Part shown: positions 1 through 10,600 of the stretch, piece after piece | Position numbering within the stretch: the stretch's first letter is position 1 | Layout of the letters: each line of letters begins with the position of its first letter | Source of the DNA: Calothrix sp. NIES-2100 | GTDB lineage: Bacteria; Cyanobacteriota; Cyanobacteriia; Cyanobacteriales; Nostocaceae | Assembly: GCF_002368195.1 (NCBI RefSeq) | Contig: NZ_AP018178.1 | Coordinates: 3,945,421 to 4,009,420 of the forward strand | Length of the DNA: 64,000 nucleotides | Direction of reading: 5' to 3' | Translations under genes and position numbers: made by a program | Notes under the pieces: generated by a model | What the model was told of the DNA's origin: nothing | Databases searched by the model: none | The model's input: the letters and a program-made list of their open reading frames with translations, nothing else

Positions 1-248
1 TGCTAGGTAAATTTAATACTTAAATTTCGACTGCAAGTCAATATAAATATTTATTGACTTTTACAACATTATATTTAAATAGCAGAAAGGAATTTTCCTG
101 CTCACCAAGCTTTGCTCTTGGCTGGAGTAGTTTTGCGGAAATATTCAGATGGGTGCTGAAGAAGCTAATTAAATAAACAAAGTCAAAAAGTTGGATATTT
201 ATCTGCTTGTGAATTGATTGAAGATAACTTTAGATAAATCTAGAATTT

Positions 249-3200
249 ATGGACGCTCAACAAGCTTTAGCTTTTGTAGACGCTTTGTTGTTTACTAAAA
301 CAGGTAAGTATCTGAGCGATTTGCAAAGGCTCATTCTGCATTCGTCTTGGTCAGATCCGCGCCTGCGCTACGATGACATCGCCAAAACATACGGTTATTC
401 GGTAAATTATCTCAAGCAAGATGTCGGACCGAAGTTATGGCAGCTGCTATCGGAAGTGTGCGATGAAAAAGTTAGTAAAACTAATTTTCGTTCGGCTTTA
501 GAAAGGCGATCGCATCAAGCAGACATGACTTTAGTTGTCGAGGATAGTTCAGATGTAGCAAATTTTACTCAAAATATCAGCGCCAGCAAACAGCCATCGC
601 GATCGCCTAGTTTGGTGAACACCAACAGCACTGAAACGACAAGATATCAGGACTGGGGAGATGCGCCTGATGTTTCCGTTTTCTACAATCGCACTCAAGA
701 ACTGGCTACCTTAGAACAATGGATCGTCGGCGATGGTTGTCGCTTGGTTGTCTTGCTAGGAATGGGAGGGATCGGTAAAACCCATCTCAGTGTTAAGTTA
801 GCCGAACAAATTCAGCATAATTTTGAATATTTGATTTGGCGATCGCTAGTTCCCGCACCTCCTTTACAACAGCTAGTAATTGACCTACTCAAATTTTTGA
901 CGCAAGGAGAGTCCAACAATTTACCCATCAGACTTGAGGAGCAAATTTCTTATTTGATTCAGATTTTAAGAAAAAAACGGTGTTTGTTAATTTTAGATAA
1001 TGCTGAAACAATTTTAAGAAGCGGTGTCTTAGCTGGTCAATATCAAGAAGGATATGAGGATTACAGAACATTTTTTCAACGGCTAGGCGAACGCCATCAT
1101 AGCAGTTGCTTGCTGCTGACATCCAGAGAAAAACCGAAAGAAATTACCTTAATGCAAGGAGAAACTTTACCCGTTCGCTGTTTAAAATTAGCCGGATTAA
1201 ATTTGGCAGCAGGTCAGAAAATATTGGAGCTAAAAGGATGCTTTTTAGAATCGGAAGCATCTTATCAAAATTTCATCGACAACTATGGAGGTAATCCTTT
1301 AGCTTTAAAAATTGTTTGTTCAATAGCTGCCGAATTGTTTCATGGGAATATTTCGGAATTCATGAGAAATAAATCGTTAATTTTTGGAGAAATTAACGCA
1401 GTTTTAGACCAGCAGTTTAATCGCTTACCGAATTCAGAAAAAACCTTTTTATACTGGTTAACTATCGAACAAGAACCAATCGATGAAAGCGAATTAAGTG
1501 CTGGCATGATTCCAGATATTTACCCTGGAATAATTATTGAAACTATTCAATCACTGTTGCATCGTTCTTTTTTAGAGAAAAAGCACAAAAAATTCTTTCT
1601 CCAACCTGTTGTGAGAGAATATTTACAAAACCAGCTAATCGAGCAAATTATTGCCGAGATTGAGAGCGAAAATATAATTTTGTTAAATCAATATCCTTTA
1701 ATAAAATCAAAATCCAAAGAATATCTCAAACAAGCTCAAATCAAGCGGATTATCAAACCTTTATTAGACAGGCTGTTAACATTATATAAAAGTCGGGAAC
1801 AGCTAGAGAATAAATTTGCCAAAAATCTGGAAAAAATCAAAGAAAACAAAACATTACAGCCAGGATATGCAGCGGGAAACCTGATTAATATGTTATGTCA
1901 GCTGCAAGGTGAATTAACTGGATATGACTTCTCAAATTTAACTGTTAGGTCTGGGTGTTTACAAAATACTAAGTTACAAAATGTCAACTTTAGTGGTGCA
2001 GATTTGAGTGAGTCGGTATTTGCAAAACAGTTAACCAGCATTTTATGTCTGGCCTTTAGTCCCGATGGCAAATTACTTGCTACTGGAGATGTGAATGGCG
2101 AAATACATCTATGGGAAATTGCTGTAGGACAGCCGATCCTCAGCTGTAAAGGACACGCAGGTTGGGTACATGCGATCGCATTTAGTCCTGATGGCAAAAT
2201 GCTGTGTAGCGCTAGCAGCGACCAGACAGTAAAATTATGGGAAGTGTCCGACGGCAGTTGTTTGTCAACCCTGACAGGACATTATCAGCGAGTGCGTGCG
2301 ATCGCTTTTAGTCCAGATGGAAAGCTCATAGCTAGTGGTAGTAGCGATCGCACCATCAGACTGTGGGATACTCACAGCGGTCAATGTCTGAAAGTTTTAT
2401 TAGGACATGAAAATTATATTTGGTCTGTAGCCTTCTCCCCAGATGGCAGCACGATCGCCAGTGGAAGTGAAGATAAAAGTATTAAACTGTGGGATGTGAA
2501 CACAGGTGAATGTTGGCAAACTTTCTTAGGACATCACCGTTGGGTACGTACCATAGCATTTAGTCCCGATGGTAAACTGTTAGTTAGTGGTAGTGGCGAT
2601 CGCACTCTCAAAATTTGGCAACCGAGTACAGGTAAATGTCTGTTGACCCTAACAGGACATACGCAAAGATTGCGATCGGTTGCCTTTAGTCCCGATGGTA
2701 AACTCATAGCCAGTAGTAGTGGCGATCGCACCGTCAGACTTTGGAGTGTCAGTGACGGAAAATGTCTCAAAACCCTACATGGTCATAACAGTCTTTTAAC
2801 TTCAGTCGCCTTTAGCCCCGATGGCACAATTGTCGCTTCTGGTGGGGAAGACCGCTCGGTGCGACTATGGGAAGTCAGTACGGGTAGCTGCATCGACATT
2901 TGGCAAGGTTACGGTAGTTGGATTCAATCAGTCGCCTTCAGTCCTGATGGGAAAACCTTAGCTAGTGGTAGTGAAGATAAGACTGTCCGCTTGTGGAATC
3001 TTCACCAAGCTCAATCTTTAAACACTCCACCAACTTCAGTGGCTTTGGAAGGACATCGTGGCTGGGTGTGTTCAGTCGCCTTTAGTCCTGATGGCAGACA
3101 TCTTGTCAGTGGTAGCAGCGATTATAGTATCAAGCTTTGGGATGTCAAAACAGGTCAATGCTTGAAAACCTTCCAGGGACACAACCGTTGGATCGGTTCG

Positions 3201-3902
3201 GTGGCGTTTAGTCCCGATGGACTCACCCTCGCCAGTTGCAGTGGCGACTACACTATCAAGTTATGGGATATCATTACAGGCAACTGCCTAAAAACTTTAC
3301 AAGGACACGAGGGTTGGCTGTGGTCTGTCAAATTTAGTCCCGATGGTGTCACACTGGCCAGTGCTTCGGAAGACAAAACCATTAAACTTTGGGATATTAG
3401 CACAGGTAACTGTATCAACACCCTCCTAGGACATACAAGCTGGGTACAAGGAATTTCTTTTAGTCCCGATGGCAAACTTTTAGCGAGTGCGAGTTGTGAT
3501 TGTACTATCCGCTTATGGGATGTCATGACAGGAGAATGTGTAAAAACGTTACGGGGACACACAAGTTGGGTACAATCAGTAGCATTTAGTCCCGATGGGG
3601 AAATTTTAGCAAGTGGTAGTTGCGACCAGACTGTAAAGCTTTGGAATCCAAGTACGGGGAAATGTCAGCAAACGATACCAGCTCATCAGAGTTGGGTGTG
3701 GTCGGTAGCATTTAGTCCCGATGGGAAAATTGTCGCCAGCGGTGGTCAAGATGAAAAGATCCAACTGTGGGATATTCAGACAGGAAAATGCTTAGATCAG
3801 TTGAGAACAAAACGACCCTATGAAGGGATGTGTATCACAGGAGCCAAAGGTTTAACAGAAGTTCAACGGGAATCCTTAAAATTTTTAGGTGCTGTAGATT
3901 GA
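249..3902 (+). CDS. NB-ARC (STAND) ATPase with N-terminal vMAP-type HTH and 14 WD40 repeats
   Basis: This is a large cytoplasmic STAND-type signalling protein of 1217 residues. Residues about 1-87 match the cyanobacterial vWA-MoxR-associated N-terminal HTH domain (ALAFVDALLFTKTGK..., ending near LERR). A P-loop GMGGIGKT lies at residues 171-178, followed by a Walker B-like LLILDNAE, so an NB-ARC NTPase switch is present. A short pentapeptide-like stretch (NFSGADLSESVF) precedes 14 WD40 repeats (about 595-1190), each with the core FSPDG...LWD; this is enough for two seven-bladed propellers. In known STAND proteins the propeller senses a ligand and the ATPase oligomerises. The ligand is unknown here and no catalytic effector domain is visible, so the HTH may recruit a partner. 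The ATG is preceded by an AT-rich leader without a strong ribosome site. The gene stands alone. Confidence 0.93.
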   Translation: MDAQQALAFVDALLFTKTGKYLSDLQRLILHSSWSDPRLRYDDIAKTYGYSVNYLKQDVGPKLWQLLSEVCDEKVSKTNFRSALERRSHQADMTLVVEDSSDVANFTQNISASKQPSRSPSLVNTNSTETTRYQDWGDAPDVSVFYNRTQELATLEQWIVGDGCRLVVLLGMGGIGKTHLSVKLAEQIQHNFEYLIWRSLVPAPPLQQLVIDLLKFLTQGESNNLPIRLEEQISYLIQILRKKRCLLILDNAETILRSGVLAGQYQEGYEDYRTFFQRLGERHHSSCLLLTSREKPKEITLMQGETLPVRCLKLAGLNLAAGQKILELKGCFLESEASYQNFIDNYGGNPLALKIVCSIAAELFHGNISEFMRNKSLIFGEINAVLDQQFNRLPNSEKTFLYWLTIEQEPIDESELSAGMIPDIYPGIIIETIQSLLHRSFLEKKHKKFFLQPVVREYLQNQLIEQIIAEIESENIILLNQYPLIKSKSKEYLKQAQIKRIIKPLLDRLLTLYKSREQLENKFAKNLEKIKENKTLQPGYAAGNLINMLCQLQGELTGYDFSNLTVRSGCLQNTKLQNVNFSGADLSESVFAKQLTSILCLAFSPDGKLLATGDVNGEIHLWEIAVGQPILSCKGHAGWVHAIAFSPDGKMLCSASSDQTVKLWEVSDGSCLSTLTGHYQRVRAIAFSPDGKLIASGSSDRTIRLWDTHSGQCLKVLLGHENYIWSVAFSPDGSTIASGSEDKSIKLWDVNTGECWQTFLGHHRWVRTIAFSPDGKLLVSGSGDRTLKIWQPSTGKCLLTLTGHTQRLRSVAFSPDGKLIASSSGDRTVRLWSVSDGKCLKTLHGHNSLLTSVAFSPDGTIVASGGEDRSVRLWEVSTGSCIDIWQGYGSWIQSVAFSPDGKTLASGSEDKTVRLWNLHQAQSLNTPPTSVALEGHRGWVCSVAFSPDGRHLVSGSSDYSIKLWDVKTGQCLKTFQGHNRWIGSVAFSPDGLTLASCSGDYTIKLWDIITGNCLKTLQGHEGWLWSVKFSPDGVTLASASEDKTIKLWDISTGNCINTLLGHTSWVQGISFSPDGKLLASASCDCTIRLWDVMTGECVKTLRGHTSWVQSVAFSPDGEILASGSCDQTVKLWNPSTGKCQQTIPAHQSWVWSVAFSPDGKIVASGGQDEKIQLWDIQTGKCLDQLRTKRPYEGMCITGAKGLTEVQRESLKFLGAVD

Positions 3903-4012
3903 CGTTCACAAAGACTTTTATCCGGTCAATATGAAGAATAAATTATAAATTTTTTCATCCTTTATCCTTCATATCATGTCCGGGTAATTAGTTATGATTC
4001 CCATAGTAATTG

Positions 4013-4090
4013 CACCTCACCCCTCAATCCCCTCCCCTTACCAAGGGGAGGGGAGATAAAGCGACGCTTTGTCGGGGTGGGGTTCTGGGG
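4013..4090. repeat. Dispersed palindromic repeat (CCCCTCCCC/GGGGAGGGG type)
   Basis: The arms CCCTCAATCCCCTCCCC and GGGGAGGGGAG enclose a short loop, and an outer pair (CACCCC near 4018, GGGGTGGGG near 4074) makes a nested foldback. A close relative lies at 41852-41925, and a shorter one sits inside nagA at 16551-16590. It lies between the convergent WD40 gene and chlM and could terminate both transcripts. Confidence 0.7.
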
Positions 4091-4132
4091 ATTTAGCAAG
4101 TAATCAGGCGCAACTCATATCACACTTTTTTA

Positions 4133-4819
4133 TTACTTGCGTGTAGCTTCTAACAGGCGAGAAAAATAGAAGCGAGTTCGAGTCATCGACTGTCGTTGTA
4201 CGGTAAAGCCATTATTCTCGAGAATTTTCACGACATCAGCCTCACGGTGTAAGTAAGCGCGAGTTGCTTTACTTGGCCCGGGAAAGAAACTGCCAATTTT
4301 TTTGAGTAAAGTTAAAGCGCAGGTTTTGGGCGCGAAACTGAGAATTAGCCGTGACTGTGCCAATGAACATAGGTGAGAAATCATCTCATCTGCTTTTTCT
4401 TGGGGGTAGTGGATGAGAACATCTAGGCAAATGACTGTGTGGTAGCTACCACTTAAGGATTCTAAATCTTGCACGGCGAAGGTGGGATTTTCATTATTTC
4501 CCAAGGTTTGTAAGGCTCTATCTTTGCCCTCAATGACCATTTTTTCGGAAATATCGCTAGCATAGACTTTAGCACCATCTGCCGCCAAGGGAATGCTGAG
4601 ACTACCAACACCACATCCAGCATCGCAGATTGACAAGGCTGCTAAATTGTTATCAGCTTTCAACCAGCCGATGACTGTATCCACAGTTTGTTGATGTCCG
4701 TTGCGGATGTCTAGCTGGACTTTGTTGACTTCTCCATCGCCATATATCCGCTTCCATCGGTCAAACCCTGTGGAATTGAAATATTCACGAACAATCGTTT
4801 TATCGTCGGCTGCGTTCAT
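4133..4819 (-). CDS. chlM: Magnesium-protoporphyrin IX methyltransferase
   Basis: This 228-residue SAM-dependent methyltransferase converts Mg-protoporphyrin IX to its monomethyl ester, a chlorophyll-biosynthesis step. The N-terminus (VREYFNSTGFDRWKRIYGDG) is typical of ChlM/BchM. The SAM motif I reads DAGCGVGSLSIPLA near residue 65, and ICLDVLIHYP follows as motif IV. The length matches the family. The gene stands alone on the minus strand, with repeat DNA on both sides. Confidence 0.95.
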   Translation of the reverse strand: MNAADDKTIVREYFNSTGFDRWKRIYGDGEVNKVQLDIRNGHQQTVDTVIGWLKADNNLAALSICDAGCGVGSLSIPLAADGAKVYASDISEKMVIEGKDRALQTLGNNENPTFAVQDLESLSGSYHTVICLDVLIHYPQEKADEMISHLCSLAQSRLILSFAPKTCALTLLKKIGSFFPGPSKATRAYLHREADVVKILENNGFTVQRQSMTRTRFYFSRLLEATRK

Positions 4820-4917
4820 AAAGTTCCATTTCTAAGGTTTCCCAATCCTTAAAATTATCCTTGAAAGAAACCGCCAAGAACGCTTCTGTTTAAAGATTTT
4901 TCTATTTTAATTAGGGG

Positions 4918-5085
4918 CTAGGGCGTGTTTTCAAACTCATTTCTTGAATAAGGGGAGGAGGGGGAGAGGGGGAGACGCGGTGACGCGGAGAGCTTTTTGA
5001 ACAAATTTTCACCGCGTCGCCGCGTCCCATTGTCCCGTTGTCAGCCTTATGTAGTTGCATTCGATACTTTGAAAACACGCCCTAG
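4918..5085. mobile_element. MITE-like element A with 18-bp perfect terminal inverted repeats
   Basis: The left end CTAGGGCGTGTTTTCAAA (4918-4935) is perfectly inverted as TTTGAAAACACGCCCTAG at 5068-5085. The 168-bp element has no coding capacity. Its interior carries GGGGGAGACGCGGTGACGCGG and CACCGCGTCGCCGCGTCCC tracts that partly pair with each other. It abuts element B, separated by only GGG. Confidence 0.75.
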
Positions 5086-5088
5086 GGG

Positions 5089-5258
5089 CTAGGGCGTGTT
5101 TTCAAAGTCGCCGTCACCCTAAAGGGTGCGGCTATATAAACAAAGTCCGCCTGCGCGGACTACGAAAAATTAGGCTTTTTAGCCCACGAAGGTGGGCTTT
5201 GTTCGTGTAGCCTCAGGCTTTAGCCTGAAGGCGTTTGGGGTTTGAAAACACGCCCTAG
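5089..5258. mobile_element. MITE-like element B with the same termini but a different interior
   Basis: The ends are identical to element A (CTAGGGCG... at 5089-5106, inverted at 5241-5258). The 170-bp interior is unrelated and contains three further hairpins (CACCCTAAAGGGTG, GTCCGCCTGCGCGGAC, and GCCTCAGGCTTTAGCCTGAAGGC-like). No open frame is seen. A one-ended relative lies at 53261-53277. Confidence 0.75.
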
Positions 5259-5546
5259 GGATGAGGGGGATGAGGGAGAAATAACTAATGACCTTGACTA
5301 TTGACCATTGACTATTGACAAAAACGCAGCTTCAGTGGTAGAGAAGATTGATTATTTTTGACCAGAGATATAAAAAATACTAACTTTAGAGAGAATCGTA
5401 AATGCGATCGCAACATTTATGCTGTTAACGATTTAATCTTTTATGCCTTCCTTTTGGGTGAATATTTTTTAACTAAGCATTATTGGCTTAAAAAGCATCA
5501 TCATCTCCCATTGATTAATTTTACTCTTTAGTTTTATTCATTAAAA

Positions 5547-7628
5547 ATGGCACTAAAATCGCTAGTAGATAGTCCGATTATTGCATTTACAATTCTTTTG
5601 GCAGTAATCTTGACTGTACCCCCATTATTTGAGCGACTGCGGCTACCTGGCTTAGTTGGTTTATTAGTAGCAGGTGTCATATTAGGAGAAAATGGGTTGG
5701 GATTGTTAAACTCTAAATCTGAAACTATCCACTTGCTTTCGGAAATCGGTAAAATTTATTTGATGTTCGTGGCAGGTTTGGAAATTGATTTAGAACAATT
5801 CCGCAAAACTAAAAATCGCTCAATTGGTTTTGGAATTTTAACATTTATAGTTCCACTAATTGCTGGGATTATTGCCGGAAGGATATTCAATTTTAGTTGG
5901 AATACTAGCCTTTTGATTGGTTCTTTGCTGGCTTCTCATACTCTCTTGGCATATCCAATTGTCAGTCGTCTGGGAGTAGTAAGTAATGAAGCAGTAACAG
6001 TCACAATTGGTGCGACAATTTTTACTGACACAGGTGCTTTACTAGTATTAGCAATTTGTGTGGGCATTCACGGTGGGGAATTCTCTGCCCTGAGTTTAGC
6101 AACTTTATTAGGTGGGTTAGCAATTTATGCTGTTGTTGTCCTCTTTGGTTTTGATTGGGCTGGAAAACAGTTTTTTCGCCGTTCTGGAGACGAACAAAGT
6201 AACCAGTTCTTATTTATCTTACTAGCATTATTTCTAGCCTCTGTGGGAGCGCAAGTCATTGGAGTTGAAAAAATTGTTGGGGCATTTTTAGCAGGTTTAG
6301 CAGTCAACGATGTTTTAGGACGCAGTCCAGTTAAAGAAAAAGTTGAATTTATTGGCAGTACATTGTTTATCCCCTGTTTCTTTGTAGACATGGGATTATT
6401 GATTGATATTCCCGCATTTCTGAAAACGCTCAGTTCAATTTGGCTGACTGTAGTGATTGTAGTGGCTTTAATTGGCAGCAAATTTATCGCAGCATTCTTA
6501 GCTAAATTACTTTACCGATATAACACAGCCCAATTGCTGACGATGTGGTCATTATCACTACCACAAGTAGCAGCGACGTTAGCAGCAGCATTAGTTGCTT
6601 ATCAAACTGTCAATCCTGCTGGTGAGCGGTTAATTAATGAAGGTGTATTAAATAGTGTAATTGTCCTGATGTTGGTGACTGCGATTCTCGGCCCGGTAAT
6701 CACAGCTAGAACTGCGACTTTGTTGCAGGTGTCTGAGTCAGATTTAGCAACAGATAAACTGACAACTTGGTGGGAAGATTCTGAGGAGCCGCTGGCAGAA
6801 ATAAAACCAGAACCATTTACTATCGTAGTACCGATATATAACCCGCAAACTCAACGCTATTTGATAGAAATGGCAGCTTTATTGGCTCGTCATGAATCTG
6901 GACGAATTGTGCCATTAGCTATTACCAAAGCTCACATACATATGGATGATCCGCAATTAGTAATAGCGCTGCAAGAAAGTAAGCAAAGACTAAATTTTAC
7001 CAAAGAAATTAGTCAAGAATTTGCGGTAGAAGTATCACCGGTAATTCGGATTGATGATGATGCAGCGTTAGGAATTAGCCGCACCAGTCGAGAACAAAAT
7101 GCGAATTTAGTGGTGATGGGTTGGTCGCGGACAACCGGTTTGCGTGCCCGTTTATTTGGTAATGTAATTGATAGCGTCTTTTGGTCTTCTCACTGTCCGG
7201 TAGCAGTGACACGTTTGTTAAGCAGCCCTGCAACTATTCAAAGAATTCTTGTCCCAGTTGGTGACTTGACAAAGCAAACCATAGGCGCTGTGCGGTTCGC
7301 CCAAATTTTAGCTGATGTCAATCAAGCTGAAGTGGTACTCTTACATGTGAGCGATCGCAAAACACCCCCCAAATTAGTGGAAAAATTTGTCTCGCAATTG
7401 TCGGAAATCGTTGATAAAAGCCAGTTACAGGTAAATACCAACATTCAAACAATTAGGGGTGATAATATTGCTAGAGTTATCATTCGCGAAGCCGAGAAAT
7501 TTGATTTAGCAGTATTACGTTCTGTGCGTTATCGCACAGCAGGTGGATTAGCCGTCAGCTATGTGACAACCGAGGTAATTAGAGAATTGAAATGCTCAAT
7601 TGTGTTGCTAGGAGAGCCTAATTCCTGA
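5547..7628 (+). CDS. CPA2-family cation:proton antiporter with C-terminal universal-stress domains
   Basis: This 693-residue inner-membrane protein has about 12 hydrophobic segments in residues 1-400, with the Na+/H+ exchanger pattern (LPGLVGLLVAGVILG near the N-terminus and FLAGLAVND in the core). It probably exchanges Na+ or K+ for protons. Two cytoplasmic UspA-like domains follow (about 430-560, TIVVPIYNP; about 565-690, RILVPVGD), which may bind nucleotide and gate transport. The start ATG follows an AT-rich leader. The last 21 bp overlap the 3' end of the convergent kinase gene. The ion specificity cannot be read from sequence. Confidence 0.9.
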   Translation: MALKSLVDSPIIAFTILLAVILTVPPLFERLRLPGLVGLLVAGVILGENGLGLLNSKSETIHLLSEIGKIYLMFVAGLEIDLEQFRKTKNRSIGFGILTFIVPLIAGIIAGRIFNFSWNTSLLIGSLLASHTLLAYPIVSRLGVVSNEAVTVTIGATIFTDTGALLVLAICVGIHGGEFSALSLATLLGGLAIYAVVVLFGFDWAGKQFFRRSGDEQSNQFLFILLALFLASVGAQVIGVEKIVGAFLAGLAVNDVLGRSPVKEKVEFIGSTLFIPCFFVDMGLLIDIPAFLKTLSSIWLTVVIVVALIGSKFIAAFLAKLLYRYNTAQLLTMWSLSLPQVAATLAAALVAYQTVNPAGERLINEGVLNSVIVLMLVTAILGPVITARTATLLQVSESDLATDKLTTWWEDSEEPLAEIKPEPFTIVVPIYNPQTQRYLIEMAALLARHESGRIVPLAITKAHIHMDDPQLVIALQESKQRLNFTKEISQEFAVEVSPVIRIDDDAALGISRTSREQNANLVVMGWSRTTGLRARLFGNVIDSVFWSSHCPVAVTRLLSSPATIQRILVPVGDLTKQTIGAVRFAQILADVNQAEVVLLHVSDRKTPPKLVEKFVSQLSEIVDKSQLQVNTNIQTIRGDNIARVIIREAEKFDLAVLRSVRYRTAGGLAVSYVTTEVIRELKCSIVLLGEPNS

Positions 7629-10600
7629 AATGGGTAGTTCAATCAAAAATTCTGTCCCCTCACCCAAAACTGAATTGCACCTCAATTTACCAGCATGAGT
7701 TTCTTCAACAATTTGTCTGGCGATCGCCAATCCCAAACCCGTACCTTTACCGACTGCTTTTGTAGTAAATAAATGGTCAAATATTTTGGTGATAATGTCT
7801 TCGCCCATTCCCTTACCGTTATCGGCAATGATAATTTTGACTTGATTCTCTGCGAGTGAAGTTTTCACGGTAATTCTGTTAGGACGTGCTTGAATCTCGG
7901 CAAAACTGCGCCCATGATTCGTCTCATCTAAGGCATCAATGGCATTTGCCAGAATATTCATGAAAACCTGATTTAATTGCCCAGGAAAACACTCTATTTG
8001 CGGTAACTTACCGTATTCAGTTTTCACTTCAATGGCTGGACGTTGCTCGTTAGCTTTGAGGCGATGTTTGAGAATTAAAATTGTACTATCGATGCCTTCA
8101 TGAATGTTGAATGGTACTTTATAATCTTTATCAGCGCGGGAGAAAGTTCTTAAACTAGTGCTGATATTTTTTAACCGATCGCAAGCCATCACCATTGCAT
8201 CCATCACTTTGGGTATATCTTCTAAGATATAATCCAAGTCGATTTCTTCAGCATGATCTATGATTTCATTGCTGTGGTTGGGGAAGTTTTCTTGATAAAG
8301 TTGTAAATGTGTCACAATATCAGTAATCGTAGGTTTAGCTTGTTTCAAACTACTAGAAATAAAGCCTAATGGATTATTCATTTCATGAGCTACACCTGCA
8401 ACTAAATTACCCAATGCAGACATTTTTTCACTTTGGACGATTTTTAATTGGGCTTGTTGTAAGTCATCTAAAGCTGTGGTGAGTGCTTGAGATTTTTCGC
8501 TCACCGCTTTCTCAGCTTGTCGGCGATCGCTAATATTAATAGTTGTCCCGATTAGACGATAAACTTTGCCTGTTTCGTCTTTTAAGGGACTGAGTGTGGT
8601 TAACCACCAAGTTTCCTCTCCATTAAATATGAGACATTCTTCATATGTAACAGCTATTCCAGTTTGGTAACAACGCAGATAGTTTTTATAGACTGCTGTA
8701 CCTTGATCCTTAGGGTGTAATTCTTGCGGAGTTTTACCCAACACTTGCGCAGCAGGTATACCAACTGCTAATTCACAGGATTTGCTCCATCCTGTATATT
8801 CAAATTGCTCGCCATCTCGGACATCAACCACAAAAATCAAACAGCCAACACCTTCGTAAATACTACTAAGAAACTTTTCTCGCTCCTGAAGATGATGATA
8901 TAATTGAGAGTTATCCAAAGAAATGGCGGCTTGGGCGCAAAGGAATTTTAATACAGAAAGGCGATCGCTAGTAAATACCCCATTCGTCAGTTGGTTTTCT
9001 AGGTAGAGAATTCCCAGCAAATGCCCTTGATTAATAATCGGGGTACATAATACACTCTGGGGTTGATGTTCTAGCATATATTTCCCCATCAAACCAGGAA
9101 TATCTGTTTGGCAATTATTAAGCGCTATTGTTTTTTGCGTATTCTTAACGTAGTAGATAATTTCGTTGGGAATATCTGCACAATTATCTAGTGATTGGGG
9201 AGCAAGAAGAGTTTGAATTTCCCGCTCATCAATCCAAGTAATTGCTCGAACTTGCCAAGTATTATCTTGGGGAAGTAGCAGTACAACTTTTTTCGCGCCA
9301 GAGTTTTCCAAGATAATGCGGGTGAGACTGGAAATTAGTGTATCTAATTCCAAAGAACTAGAAATAGCAATAGCGGCTTTGAGAACAGAGGTAAAATCCA
9401 GAACTTCAGAAATGCTAGTACTATCAGAACTAGAAGTGCGATTCGATGAAGAAACCCCACGAACAGCTAAGGTTTCTAAAGGGTTGAGATTGATTCGTTG
9501 TTGCAGCAGGATGGGTTGCAATAGTTGGGGATAGCTTTTTTCTAGGTGATTAACTTTGGCTTTTGCTCCCCAACGAGCGTAGCAGTAGTAAGCATTGATG
9601 ATGTAAAGTTGAGCAAATTGCTTTTTATCCCAGTCAAGATAAAATTTAGCTGCCAGTTCGTTGGCTAGAGCTTCTTCGTGAATAAATTGATGATCTTGAG
9701 CTAGAGAAATTGCTTTGTCATAACATTCAATTGCCGCGATTTTTTCACCTAATACACGCTGTTTTTCTGCCTCAACTAAATACCATTTATGTAAATGATT
9801 CATTGGGGCATTTTGCGCCCACTGATGTAAACTAGTTTGATAAGTTTGTGCAAGAGTGAGAATTTCGGCTTGCTGATGCTCTGGCTGTGTGGGAAACAAA
9901 GCTAGGTAAGTCAAAGCTGCATAAAAATGGAAAATAGGAACATAAATTAATCCCGATACTGCCATCAAATAAGGCTGGACTTGTTCAATATAATTAATCG
10001 CCGCTGAATAATTGCCCCATGAGTAAGCTAGCATTAATTTGTCGATGTACACCATAGCGATCGCTGTCAGCTCATAATCCTGATGGTGTTTTGAAAACAT
10101 CACTGTTTCATCATAGGCAGTACCAATTAAGCAATCCGGTTGGCTTACCGTTTCTCTCAAATTCTTCACTGTCTGCCACGTTAAATTGAGATAAACTTGA
10201 GGAGAAAATTGTTTGATCTCAGCCAAGGCGCTGCTGTAAGTTGTGAGTTCGGATTCGCAAATATCCAGTTCTACCCCACTCAAAAATCTCAAACTGTTAT
10301 AACCGACGATGCTGTAGCCTGCGCGCAGAAAATCGCCAGTTTCCATACCAATCCGATAGCTATCTTTTAGCGTTTGTGTTGTTGCCAACAAAGCTTCCCG
10401 CTGGTGCTGAATAAAATCCCCAAACAGATGTAAAGTCATGGAGTGATATTCTGGTAAATTGAACCGCTCCACTAAATTCAGTGCCAATTTACCAAAGCTG
10501 TAGCCCGTTTCCACCTCACCAACAAAATTACACAGTACCAGTCCATGAATCGCATACCCCACCGTCGATGTCGGTGCATTGCCGAACTGAAGTGACAAAC

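Larger units (their letters stand above)
4820..5546. other. Gene-free 727-bp region holding two MITE-like elements
   Basis: No credible gene is seen. The middle is filled by two inverted-repeat-bounded elements (4918-5085 and 5089-5258, listed separately). The stretch 5259-5320 holds short TTGACTATTGACCATTGAC-type heptameric repeats. The rest is an AT-rich leader for the antiporter gene with one HIP1-type GCGATCGC site at about 5404. Confidence 0.7.
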
